A DNA stretch of 18,721 bases from JBCCFW01 sp039029535 (GCA_039029535.1 JBCCFW010000155.1:1-18721), one strand, 5' to 3'. Positions 8,901-15,257 are shown, counted from the stretch's first letter. Program-made: numbers and translations. The notes: a model not told the origin generated them from the sequence alone.

Positions 8901-9543
8901 ACCGGACAACCTGCGGATGTTGCCGATGGTCCTGAACACGGCCAACGCCGACGTCCCGTCGTTCGGCTCCACGGGCTGGATCCCGCCGCTGGCCGTGCTG
9001 CAGTTCGGTCATCACTCGCACACCATCCGGCTCTACCAGAACGCCATTCTCGACGATGGTCCGGCCGACGGCTGGGGCCTGTGCAGCGTCCGTCACGACG
9101 CCCCGCGCAAGTTCTGCGTGTCGGGAAGCAACATCCGCCACGGCGCGAGGATGCGCTTGCGCGTGGTCACCGATCGCTCCTTCGGACCGCTGAACCCGGA
9201 CCTGCCCATCGACGATCCCAGCCAGCCGCCGACGACCGAGATCGTGCTGCCGCTCCATGGAACCGACCTGCTCATCGGCGACGACCCCGTGTTCGAAACG
9301 GCGGTCGAGATGGAGCCGCAATACTTCTTCGCTCTCATGGCAGGTGCGCCCGGCCCGGCGAGTCCACTCGACCAGATCACCGGCTTCGACTTCATGCCGC
9401 AGTTCGATCCCGAGTCGCAGCCCGGTCTCTTCAACCCCATCCGGTGGAACAACCACTGGATGGAGGTGGAGAACGAGGACGGCACGCTCGGCCGAGCCGG
9501 CTACGTGCAGCTCCGCATCGCTCCCGGACCCGATTGTCCCTAG
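5962..9543 (+). CDS. Secreted di-haem c-type cytochrome with YVTN beta-propeller
   Basis: A 1193-residue exported protein. Residues 1-27 are a signal peptide ending AFA-Q. The N-terminal 330 or so residues read as propeller blades, with a calcium-loop-like DLDGDGAVDD at about 202-211. A low-complexity Gly/Pro then Arg/Ser/Asp linker follows at about 338-380. A second propeller segment has a clear YVTN-type repeat at about 514-540 (YVLSRFDNSITIINP). Two covalent haem motifs follow: C571-SS-C574-H575 and C735-VH-C738-H739, each starting a cytochrome c-like domain. The remaining ~450 residues are unfamiliar. The likely role is electron transfer or a MauG/peroxidase-type reaction in the periplasm or at the surface, but no substrate can be named. 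It is divergent from the ECF gene, with possible regulatory hairpins in its leader. Its GC content matches its neighbours. Export and di-haem binding are well supported; the reaction is unknown. Confidence 0.9.
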   Translation: MRALPLRLPVLALLALASLVIPRAAFAQGRDAYFNVETPQVHPIELIEIAGVHYLAVVNTPDNSVELYLTDESLPPASRFLDRVPVGFEPGSCRWIEELGQLMVTNFLGDSLTAIAIEAPTGPASFSATPVQTIPVTDEPMDVLYLEVPDPNAPDGEEPELVPALMVTHATLDAVGLYDANTLLALEPGSGRRDASLSSGQDLDGDGAVDDIAVKQPWTLATCDPGDGSERVLVLGHLGGNTMFHDLDLYSEDPGGGNPGALAGLGAVNWNMTFGADGTLYVVGAQHLNGSRFGESTVATAPTGFTESTIWAIENPCSDMPIVHRRDVNERLTGLIAQPRGPVVAPGPSGPGGALPGGVGGLATGDDPETDLDRLRRDGRRSSDRRSTADDSDFGTMAHVGDETTTPELPETNQAGGVVIGPPVLHQIPGPFPKDEALAQLTDVVVFERPTANWPKVFFTALSSDRIGIVVPRLNQDPLRWPRRFIDLGPALGGSPIRGPRGLALRQATDFDDGRLYVLSRFDNSITIINPTTETVIDSFELQAHPVDPWILDGREPLYSAKRSGNGFVSCSSCHVDGRTDGLGWDLSDGMAATIPPELNSTPALEWPADKEFMVTQTLQGLLNWEVEPEAQSLFTNAPYHWRGDRATFLNFAGAFVSLLGGDPISNDDMVAYEEFINSIHYPPNPKQPLSRNYSGSVGNPQDGVDFPDFELSGEDALKGLKVFHTINSGDGVSCVHCHSLPEGSNNILTEVIGGHNPHPIPAALSTPQPIETAAMRMLFQRESRLDRDGSSIPRDSPITGYEGLTHTGLILGSANHPANDANAVASINAFNLNFFDAALCGPPLPPFCGNMSTVNQFSHEMDTGTGPLAGKGITVNLANLGNPGIIPGLLSAEDQAKAANSGVAVNGIISGVRRSWWYDVTEPVPVYREEPSGTAFTGVALISLLVLPEDRLTFTATPLGSERRFGHPDGDPNALPGPAPDNLRMLPMVLNTANADVPSFGSTGWIPPLAVLQFGHHSHTIRLYQNAILDDGPADGWGLCSVRHDAPRKFCVSGSNIRHGARMRLRVVTDRSFGPLNPDLPIDDPSQPPTTEIVLPLHGTDLLIGDDPVFETAVEMEPQYFFALMAGAPGPASPLDQITGFDFMPQFDPESQPGLFNPIRWNNHWMEVENEDGTLGRAGYVQLRIAPGPDCP

Positions 9544-9569
9544 CCCGGACGGAGCATGAAGCCTCCGCT

Positions 9570-9591
9570 GAGTGGTCGGCTCGGACCACTC
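9570..9591. terminator. Perfect 8-bp stem-loop after the cytochrome gene
   Basis: GAGTGGTC (9570-9577) pairs perfectly with GACCACTC (9584-9591) around a 6-nt loop, 26 bp past the stop at 9543. Flanking GAAGC (9558-9562) and GCTTC (9600-9604) could extend it. No U-tract follows, so it may act as an mRNA 3' end or pause site rather than a textbook intrinsic terminator. The rest of the 204 bp gap holds only a weaker CCCCC/GGGGG pair (9630-9647) and no gene. Confidence 0.5.
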
Positions 9592-9747
9592 GCCACGAAG
9601 CTTCACGCACTGTCCGAGCTGAGGCTCTTCCCCCACTCTCGCGGGGGCCGGTGATCGCCCGCACGATCCCGGTCCCCGCGCGAGCTTGTCCCGATCGCCC
9701 GGCTCCCGCATGCTCGGTGTTCGATCGCTTCGAACCTGGGAGGGAGC

Positions 9748-10983
9748 ATGCCCACGAAACTCGTCCTCGCGATGGCCTCGGTCCTCGCCGTCACCGCCCC
9801 CGCTTCCGCGCCGGCCAGCGGGCTCCTCGAGGCCCGCGAGGGTCATGAGACCCAACTCGTTCGGCAAGAGCGTCACGGTGACGCTCTCGCACCACCGCCG
9901 CCGGAGCTCTTCACGCTCGTGAAGTACCCCACCGAGCTGGGCGAGATGACCGCCTACCTCGGCACGGCTCCCGGCCCCGGTCGTCACCCCGCCATCCTCT
10001 GGATCACCGGGGGCTTCCCGGCCGGCGGCGTCGGCAGCTCCGCCTGGGAACGCTCGGACCCCGACAACGACCAGTCGGCCAAGGCGTATCGGCTGTCCGA
10101 GCTGGTCATGATGTATCCGGCGCTGCGCGGCAGTTTCGGGAATCCGGGCGTCCAGGAGACGCTCTACGGTGAGGTCGACGACGTGCTCGCCGCGCTGAGC
10201 TACCTGCAGCGCGTGCCGCACGTGGACCCCGACCGCATCTACCTCGGCGGCCACAGCACCGGCGGGACCCTGGCGCTGCTGGTGGCGGCGGCCACCTCCG
10301 ACCTCGCCGGCGTGATCGCGTTCGGTCCGGTGGCGGACCCCGCTGGCTACGGGACCGACTCCCTGACCCACGACCCCGACGACGAGAGGGAGAACCGGCT
10401 GCGCTCGCCCGTGCACTACCTCGACGCCATCACCCCTCCGACCCTCGTGCTGGAGGGCGAAACCGGCAACAGCAGCTCGCTTCGTGAGCTCGCCTCGGCG
10501 ACCGACAACGAGCAATTGCGCACCTGTCTCGTGAGAGGAGCCGATCACTTCGACGTGCTCGCTCCCGTCAATCGTCTCCTCGCACGGACCCTCGTCGCCG
10601 AGGAGGCCTTCCCTCCCTCCTGCGATGACGTCCAGTCGGCGTTCACCGAGTCCAAGAGCGCGCGTCGAGAGGCCGACGATCTCGACACGCTCGCCGACTT
10701 GCGTCGGTCCGGCATCGGCCTGTCGGGCGAGAGCGTCGTCCAGCACTACCTCATCGACCGCGAGCGGGACGCACTCGTGACGGCTGCAGCGAACCTCCGG
10801 GGCTGGAAGACGAAGGAGATCCGGGAGCTCCAGGACTCCGAGGGTCGTCCCTTCCACGTGCTCATCGTGACCCGGACCTTGCGGCTGACCGACCTGGACT
10901 CGGTGTTTGCGGCGACGCAGACCGTGCAGGCTCTCGCCCGTCGACACGACCTACACCACGACGGCTGGGACGTGCAGGAGTAG
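9748..10983 (+). CDS. Exported alpha/beta hydrolase fused to a RraB-like domain
   Basis: A 411-residue protein with a GGAGG Shine-Dalgarno 4 nt before its ATG. Residues 1-23 form a signal peptide with an ASA-P type cleavage site. Residues about 45-290 are an alpha/beta hydrolase (dienelactone-hydrolase/prolyl-oligopeptidase-like): an oxyanion-region stretch (ILWITGGFP), the nucleophile elbow GHS170TGG, and a probable catalytic histidine H267 in GADHFDVL. The acid residue is not obvious, since the usual D position reads near EGETGNS. Residues about 310-409 resemble RraB, the RNase E regulator: an HYL strand, an AA-rich helix, and the signature ending LARRHDLHHDGWD, compared with LAEQFDVEYDGWG in E. 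coli RraB. A RraB-like domain outside the cytoplasm cannot regulate RNase E, so it must have another role. It follows the cytochrome in the same direction. The hydrolase call is firm; the RraB match rests on motif comparison by eye. Confidence 0.87.
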   Translation: MPTKLVLAMASVLAVTAPASAPASGLLEAREGHETQLVRQERHGDALAPPPPELFTLVKYPTELGEMTAYLGTAPGPGRHPAILWITGGFPAGGVGSSAWERSDPDNDQSAKAYRLSELVMMYPALRGSFGNPGVQETLYGEVDDVLAALSYLQRVPHVDPDRIYLGGHSTGGTLALLVAAATSDLAGVIAFGPVADPAGYGTDSLTHDPDDERENRLRSPVHYLDAITPPTLVLEGETGNSSSLRELASATDNEQLRTCLVRGADHFDVLAPVNRLLARTLVAEEAFPPSCDDVQSAFTESKSARREADDLDTLADLRRSGIGLSGESVVQHYLIDRERDALVTAAANLRGWKTKEIRELQDSEGRPFHVLIVTRTLRLTDLDSVFAATQTVQALARRHDLHHDGWDVQE

Positions 10984-11024
10984 TCCTGCTCGTTGAGGCA
11001 GGCTCGACCCGTTACCCTTTCCGG

Positions 11025-11060
11025 ATGAGAGCCGCCGCTTGCCCGACCGTGCGCCCGTGA
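11025..11060 (+). other. Possible 11-codon leader reading frame before the P-loop gene
   Basis: ATG at 11025 opens an 11-codon frame (MRAAACPTVRP) whose TGA overlaps an in-frame GTG of the next gene as GTGA (11057-11060). This arrangement would allow translational coupling if the downstream gene starts at 11057. It has no visible Shine-Dalgarno, so this may be coincidence. Confidence 0.2.
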
Positions 11061-11797
11061 CCGAGCTGCGCACGTCCGCCATCCTCGACGAGCTTCGGCG
11101 CGACGGACCTCCCGCGACGCTCCTGGTCCTCGGCACGGATGCCTCGGGCAAGGACCACGTGGCCAACGTGCTCGAGAAGGCCTATGCGGAGGCGGGGCAC
11201 GAAGCCGAACGTCGCAACAGCCGCTTCAGCGGCAGCGTGAGCCAGGCGACGACCAGCGAGGACAAGGGTGCGCTCTCACTCCTGGCCGAGCGCATCTTCC
11301 TGCGGACCTTCCCCATCCTTCACCGGCTGCTGCCGCTGGTCGTCACGGTCTACCTGAAGCTCGACGGCGTCCTGTTCCGGGAGTCGTCGCGCCCCCTCAT
11401 CGTCGTCAGCCACACGGCCTTGCGCGTGCTGGCCCTCTGCCTGGCGCATCGCCATCGAACGCGGGACGAGCTGCGTCTCCCGTCATCGCTCGAGCGAGCG
11501 TTGGTCTCGCTGCGAGAGCGCACGCAGCCAGTCACCATGGTTCTCGACTGCGAGGACGCGACGCGACGACGTCGGATCCGCGAGCGGGAGAAGCGCGGCA
11601 AGGCCGATCACTTCGACCGCTTCATGGCCCGCGACAGCGAGCGCTCCGAGCGCACCGAGGACTTCCTCGTCTGGATCGCCGTCACCTACTTGGGCGCCGT
11701 CCACGTGCTCAACGACGATCTCGACGACGACGAGCTCCTCCTCGCCTTCCACCAGGCGGCGACGAGCGTCGGCCCGAGCGCACCAATCGAGTCGTGA
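11039..11797 (+). CDS. Thymidylate-kinase-like P-loop nucleotide kinase
   Basis: A 252-residue protein, or 246 if the GTG at 11057 is used instead of the TTG at 11039; no Shine-Dalgarno decides between them. Residues 27-39 are a beta-strand and Walker A loop, VLGTDASGKD, close to the GTDGSGKST of thymidylate and deoxynucleoside kinases, but the residue after the lysine is Asp rather than Ser/Thr. A later strand VTMVLDCE with an arginine-rich helix (RRRRIREREKRGK) resembles the lid region, and VLNDDLDDDEL resembles the C-terminal end of these kinases. The DR(Y/H) substrate motif is not seen. It may phosphorylate a nucleotide or another small substrate, or be a regulatory relative. It is probably cytoplasmic. 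It starts about 55 bp after the hydrolase gene, and its stop lies 3 bp from the stop of the convergent gene. Confidence 0.75.
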   Translation: MPDRAPVTELRTSAILDELRRDGPPATLLVLGTDASGKDHVANVLEKAYAEAGHEAERRNSRFSGSVSQATTSEDKGALSLLAERIFLRTFPILHRLLPLVVTVYLKLDGVLFRESSRPLIVVSHTALRVLALCLAHRHRTRDELRLPSSLERALVSLRERTQPVTMVLDCEDATRRRRIREREKRGKADHFDRFMARDSERSERTEDFLVWIAVTYLGAVHVLNDDLDDDELLLAFHQAATSVGPSAPIES

Positions 11798-11808
11798 CGC
11801 TCAGCGTC
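11796..11808. terminator. Short stem-loop across the convergent stop codons
   Basis: GACGC and GCGTC pair around TCA, spanning the facing stops of the P-loop gene and the Trx/MsrA-like gene. It could serve as a compact bidirectional end signal. The stem is only 5 bp and has no U-tract. Confidence 0.3.
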
Positions 11809-12769
11809 GCGCGGAGTGACGCTTCAGCTCGGCCCGCTGCTCGGGCGTGAGCCAGCTCATCGCCTGCTTGCGATCGACGCGGGCGAAGGCATTGACCTTG
11901 GTCTGCTGCATGGGCGAGAGCTCCAGCTCGGCCAAGGGAGTGCCGCGGACCTGTCGCTTCTGGTCGGAGTCACGCGCACGGCTGTAGCCGCGGTCGAGCT
12001 CACCGACGGGGACGTCCCGAACCGAGCCCCGCTGCTTGGTGCCCGCGGGCAGGTAGACCTTGTCGGCGACGTTGGCGGCAACCGCCCGTTCGACGAGCGT
12101 CTTCAACGGGAGCTGCTTCGGATCGTAGGTCACGAGCGTGACCTCACGCCCTTCCAGCCAGCCGGCCTCGGTGGTGATGACGCCATCGAGGCGTCCGAGC
12201 TGGGCCTCACCCGTCCAGTAGCAGTGCTGCGCGAAGGCCGCCTTCGCGTGACGAGCCCGCCCGCCCTCGTGAATCAACGCCTGCAGGTAGCCGGGCACCG
12301 ATCGCTTGGCGACGCGCAAGGCCTCGGCCATCCGCGGTGCCAGGGCGTCGAGCGTCCAGACGCGATCCTTCCTCGGGATGAGGTCCTTGCCCGACGCGTC
12401 GAGGAATCGAATGACCTGGTAGTTCCAGGACGGCTCACCGAAGCGCTCGAGAGTGGCGGCGTCCTTGCCTCGTGAGTTGTTGTGAATGAGAACGGGGACG
12501 AACTCGCTCTCCACCGCGGCGACGATGGACGGATGGCTCATGACCGTCTTGCCGAAGGTCTGGCAGCCGGCGCAGCCGGGCACCTCCTGGAAGAACGCGA
12601 AGACCGGCTTGCCCGTGCGCTTGGAGACCTTCAGGCCATCGTCGATGTCGCGGAGGTAGGAGGCGGGCCCGACTTCCACGGGATGGTCGCCGGGACCGGC
12701 GGCCTCGGCGGGAAGCGCCGGCAGGAGGATGAGGAGCGAGACGAGGAAGCGGGCGGTGTTCACGAGCAC
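11801..12769 (-). CDS. Exported thioredoxin-like protein with MsrA-like C-terminal domain
   Basis: A 322-residue protein. GTG at 12769 is chosen because AAGGAG lies 7 nt upstream and a signal peptide follows directly (hydrophobic FLVSLLILLPALPAEAA, cleavage AEA-A). Residues about 30-160 are thioredoxin-like, with the redox pair C66-AG-C69 in EVPGCAGCQ. Residues about 179-240 match methionine sulfoxide reductase A: HC183YWTGE stands where MsrA has GCFWGxE, followed by LDGVITTEAGW and VTYDP (215-217). The active-site cysteine and glutamate are thus kept, but the domain is short and lacks the resolving-cysteine tail. The C-terminus has two LTxxQ-type segments (284-289 LSPMQQ and 307-312 LTPEQR), as seen in Spy/CpxP relatives. 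It may repair oxidised methionines or shuttle thiols in the envelope. The Trx part is firm; the MsrA relation rests on motif reading. Confidence 0.82.
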   Translation of the reverse strand: MLVNTARFLVSLLILLPALPAEAAGPGDHPVEVGPASYLRDIDDGLKVSKRTGKPVFAFFQEVPGCAGCQTFGKTVMSHPSIVAAVESEFVPVLIHNNSRGKDAATLERFGEPSWNYQVIRFLDASGKDLIPRKDRVWTLDALAPRMAEALRVAKRSVPGYLQALIHEGGRARHAKAAFAQHCYWTGEAQLGRLDGVITTEAGWLEGREVTLVTYDPKQLPLKTLVERAVAANVADKVYLPAGTKQRGSVRDVPVGELDRGYSRARDSDQKRQVRGTPLAELELSPMQQTKVNAFARVDRKQAMSWLTPEQRAELKRHSARR

Positions 12770-12776
12770 GGGCGTT

Positions 12777-12782
12777 CTCCTT
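12777..12782 (-). promoter_or_regulatory. Ribosome binding site that sets the Trx/MsrA-like start
   Basis: AAGGAG on the minus strand, 7 nt before GTG at 12769. Upstream alternatives such as TTG at 12841 have no such signal and would bury the signal peptide. Confidence 0.7.
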
Positions 12783-12851
12783 CGCGGCAACTGTAGCCGA
12801 CGAGCGGGCCCGGGGCTCCACCCCTGGTCGGTGCCGGACAAGGTGGCCGGA

Positions 12852-12876
12852 TCGACCGTGCCAGCCTGCCGGTCGA
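12852..12876. promoter_or_regulatory. Inverted repeat TCGACCG-N11-CGGTCGA
   Basis: Perfect 7-bp arms (12852-12858 and 12870-12876) in the 127 bp gap between the small coiled-coil gene and the Trx/MsrA-like gene. The 18-bp centre spacing would suit a dimeric regulator, or it could end the upstream transcript. It is not tied to any known regulator. Confidence 0.3.
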
Positions 12877-12896
12877 GACGACGTCGACCGCTTCCA

Positions 12897-13223
12897 TCAG
12901 TCGACGAGCGGGTGCGCCGGCACCACCCGATCGAGGGGGACGTCGTGCCGTCCGTGGGCTCCGAAGTCGACCACGCCGCGACTCCGCCGAACGCTGACGA
13001 GCACGCCGACCCAGGTCATTCGGGGCCCCACTCCGGGGCCCGTGCAGACACGGACTGGCTGGCCGAGGAGCGCGCGGGCATGGGCATGCCGGAGGGAGAC
13101 CTCCGCCTTGCGGCGTCGTGTCTCCAGCTCGCGCCGACGTTCCGCGAGGCGCGCCAACTCCGCGTGAATCCGGTCGAGCCGAGACCGGAGACGACCGGCG
13201 GCTGAAACCGGACTCTTGCCCAC
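12897..13223 (-). CDS. Small coiled-coil protein of unknown function
   Basis: A 108-residue protein starting at GTG 13223. Residues 10-50 are an Arg/Glu/Leu-rich helix with coiled-coil character (LAERRRELETRRRKAE). Residues about 55-105 look like alternating beta-strands with valines and glycines, resembling a small barrel, but no family is recognised. The third codon positions are G/C-rich, as in neighbouring genes, which supports coding on this strand over the opposite one, where the peptide is arginine- and serine-rich. No clear Shine-Dalgarno is present. It is divergent from the ribbon-helix-helix-like gene and shares with it a gap containing a palindrome. The existence of the gene is likely but not certain. 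Confidence 0.58.
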   Translation of the reverse strand: MGKSPVSAAGRLRSRLDRIHAELARLAERRRELETRRRKAEVSLRHAHARALLGQPVRVCTGPGVGPRMTWVGVLVSVRRSRGVVDFGAHGRHDVPLDRVVPAHPLVD

Positions 13224-13246
13224 GCGCTGAAGTCTAGGCTAGGTTT

Positions 13247-13258
13247 TGCGATATCGCA
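13247..13258. promoter_or_regulatory. Perfect 12-bp palindrome, candidate operator
   Basis: TGCGATATCGCA is self-complementary and sits in a locally AT-rich patch between two divergent starts (13223 on the minus strand and 13334 on the plus strand). One divergent product is a ribbon-helix-helix-like protein, a class that binds short palindromes, so autoregulation is plausible. Binding is inferred. Confidence 0.45.
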
Positions 13259-13333
13259 TAACTTTGAATGAGGCCCAGCCGTGGGGCGGTCAGATCGACA
13301 GGTCGACGCAGCGGGAGCGATACCATCGCGCCC

Positions 13334-13645
13334 GTGGCTGAGGATTCGAAGAATCGGGGCGGTCGTCCGCCGAAGGACGTTGCCGTCCGGCGGGACTACC
13401 CGGTGATCCACGCGCGGGTCGAGCCGGAGCTGAAGGCGTTGTTCGACGCCCTCGCCTCCCGCTCCGGCCTCAGCTACCGCGAGCTCATTCGATTGCTCAC
13501 CGACGAGCACGTCGAGCGTCTCGACGCCAAGGAGCGCCGCGCGGTCGAGCAACTGGCCAAGAAGCTCCGGGCGGCGCTCGAGGCCAAGCAACCGGGCAGC
13601 GTTCGCTCGGGATCCCGCTCCCCGACCAGCCCACCACGCGACTGA
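13334..13645 (+). CDS. Small ribbon-helix-helix-like protein
   Basis: A 103-residue protein from GTG 13334. A basic N-terminal arm carries GGRPPK, an AT-hook-like patch (residues 9-14). Next comes a strand-helix-helix unit, VIHARVEPELKALFDALA then GLSYRELIRLLTDEHVERL, the pattern of MetJ/Arc/CopG-type DNA-binding domains. A charged helix (KERRAVEQLAKKLRAAL) could dimerise, and the tail is Ser/Pro/Arg-rich and probably disordered. An in-frame ATG at 13268 would add 22 low-complexity residues and was not preferred. The likely role is a small transcription factor acting on its own divergent promoter region. It has no toxin-like neighbour, so I do not call it an antitoxin. Confidence 0.68.
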   Translation: MAEDSKNRGGRPPKDVAVRRDYPVIHARVEPELKALFDALASRSGLSYRELIRLLTDEHVERLDAKERRAVEQLAKKLRAALEAKQPGSVRSGSRSPTSPPRD

Positions 13646-13679
13646 GCCCGCTCGCCGACGATGCCGTCCTGGCCGACGA

Positions 13680-15221
13680 TCACTCGCGCGGCACGAACGC
13701 CATCCGCCGCTGCGCCAGGTCGAACACGACCCGGAAGTCGTCGAGGAGCTGAATCCCCACGAGGCCGTCGGGATACGGGTGCGCGTGGCTGCCCTGGTCG
13801 GAGATGGCGAAGCTGACGTCCAGGTTCTCGTAGCGCCGACCACCGAGCTCGACGGTCCGCAGGGCACCGCGCTGCACGGCCACGCTGCCGCCGACGCCAC
13901 GATGGCTCGAGCTTCGCGTGCTGCGTCCTGCCAGCAGGTTCAGCCGATCCACGAGCGGCTTGGAGAGCGAGAGCGTGCCGCTGGCCGCCGTGTCGACGAG
14001 ACACTCGGCGCGATGACCCTCGAGGCTCAGGGTCACCACGGGCTTGCCCTCGGTGAAGACGAGACGGGTCCAGCTCGCGCCGTCCGGGAGCTCGTGCTGC
14101 GCCGGGTCGTGGAAGACGATCCGCCTCCCCACGATGTCGTGCTCGACCACCGCCTTGCCGATGAGATCGCAACCGACGATCCCGGCGATGGGGATGTTCG
14201 GCCAGCCGAGCTGGCTCACGTCCATCGACGCCAGCAGGGCCGGGCCCATGCGCACCGGCCCGAGCTCGATGGTGTCGACGGCGTGGATGCCGATGGTCGC
14301 GCTGCCGCCCACGCCGGACGAGTCCGACTCGGTCAGGCGGTCCAGCGCGAGCGTGCGAAGGGCCCCCTTCCCGAGGATGGTCGCCGGCGCTCCCGTGTCG
14401 AAGAGGAACCAACCCACTCGCTTGCCGTTGATGACGGGCCGCACGAAGAAGAAGCCATTGCCGTCGTGGCGGACTTCCAGCTCGGCGCTCTTCTCGGGAT
14501 GGTAGGTCGAGCGAGTGAGCTGCTTCGGGCGAGGCCAAGAGCTGCCCCTGTTGGAGCTGGGTGGCTCGAAGCGCAGCTCGAGCAGCGTGTTGCCGCCCTT
14601 CAAGACCCTGACGACGCCGGGCACCGGGCGGCTGTTCACGACGCGGATGACGTCCATCTCGTAGGTGGTCATGGACACGCCGACCGCTGCCTGGACCCGG
14701 ACGGGGCCACCCTTCTTCTCATCGATCAAGACTTCGAAGGGGAGCGTCCCGTCGCGATGCCGGACCTGCAACGCCACGAGCCCGTCCCGACGACCCGCTG
14801 CACCGGCCGTGATGGTGACGGGCGCCGTGGGGGCCAACCAGTAGCCGGTCAGGACCCAGCTCGGGATCAGCGTCATCTCCTCCTCGCGACCCTCGACGTC
14901 CAGCACGCTTCCCCACGGGTAGAGCTTGGTAGTGATCGTGCCGTCGTGCGTGTCGGCCAGGCGCACGGGCGTGTCGAGCTCGAAGGCGAAGCGGCCGTCT
15001 CCATCGCCACGAAGCCAGGCGATGGCCGGCACGCCCCGCATCGTGCCGTGACCAACGGTCCGCCAGGCCCCGATGGATGCCGTCGGCGTCCGAAGCCGCT
15101 CGATCAGCGCCTGGACCTCGGCCTCGGACAGGGGTGCCGTCCCTGCCGAGAGACAGCCGCTGCCGACGAACAGCGTGAGGAGAAGGACGGACGAGCGCAG
15201 CGGGCAGCACGAGCGACGCAT
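13680..15221 (-). CDS. Probable lipoprotein with two retropepsin-like aspartyl protease domains
   Basis: A 513-residue protein whose ATG is preceded by AGGAG about 7 nt upstream. The N-terminus (LLLTLFVGSGC23) looks like a lipoprotein signal, although the -3 residue is not the usual Leu. Residues about 40-230 have alternating strands resembling LolA-like/outer-membrane lipoprotein-sorting folds. The first aspartyl protease unit (about 245-370) has FD275TGAPATILG and a later hydrophobic-Gly segment (PIAGIVGCDLIG). The second (about 385-510) has LVD410TAASGTLSL and ends with DGLVGIQLLDDFRVVFDL, a typical family ending. The second catalytic triplet is DTA rather than DTG/DSG. Retropepsin-like domains work as dimers, so the two units may pair within one chain. 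It is probably anchored in the envelope. A hairpin lies just upstream of its Shine-Dalgarno. Confidence 0.87.
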   Translation of the reverse strand: MRRSCCPLRSSVLLLTLFVGSGCLSAGTAPLSEAEVQALIERLRTPTASIGAWRTVGHGTMRGVPAIAWLRGDGDGRFAFELDTPVRLADTHDGTITTKLYPWGSVLDVEGREEEMTLIPSWVLTGYWLAPTAPVTITAGAAGRRDGLVALQVRHRDGTLPFEVLIDEKKGGPVRVQAAVGVSMTTYEMDVIRVVNSRPVPGVVRVLKGGNTLLELRFEPPSSNRGSSWPRPKQLTRSTYHPEKSAELEVRHDGNGFFFVRPVINGKRVGWFLFDTGAPATILGKGALRTLALDRLTESDSSGVGGSATIGIHAVDTIELGPVRMGPALLASMDVSQLGWPNIPIAGIVGCDLIGKAVVEHDIVGRRIVFHDPAQHELPDGASWTRLVFTEGKPVVTLSLEGHRAECLVDTAASGTLSLSKPLVDRLNLLAGRSTRSSSHRGVGGSVAVQRGALRTVELGGRRYENLDVSFAISDQGSHAHPYPDGLVGIQLLDDFRVVFDLAQRRMAFVPRE

Positions 15222-15239
15222 CGGTGACTCCTGGGCGGT

Positions 15240-15257
15240 CGGGCCGTTGACGGCCCG
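15240..15257. terminator. Perfect 8-bp inverted repeat between two minus-strand genes
   Basis: CGGGCCGT and ACGGCCCG are separated by 2 nt, 33-50 nt past the stop at 15290 and just upstream of the protease gene's Shine-Dalgarno. It could end the upstream transcript or fold in the 5' leader of the protease mRNA. There is no U-tract. Confidence 0.45.

Noticed and set aside
8350..10947. Long open frame (865 codons) on the minus strand across the cytochrome end and the hydrolase
   Set aside because: It crosses two well-supported genes and an intergenic hairpin and has no recognisable domain; an artefact of GC-rich codon use.
13334..13645. Antitoxin of a toxin-antitoxin pair
   Set aside because: The adjacent divergent small protein is a coiled-coil protein with no toxin features, and the genes are divergent rather than in an operon.
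13779..15227. Open frame on the plus strand opposite the aspartyl protease gene
   Set aside because: The minus strand has clear DTG-type motifs and a Shine-Dalgarno; the plus product is low-complexity and Arg/Asp/Gly-rich.
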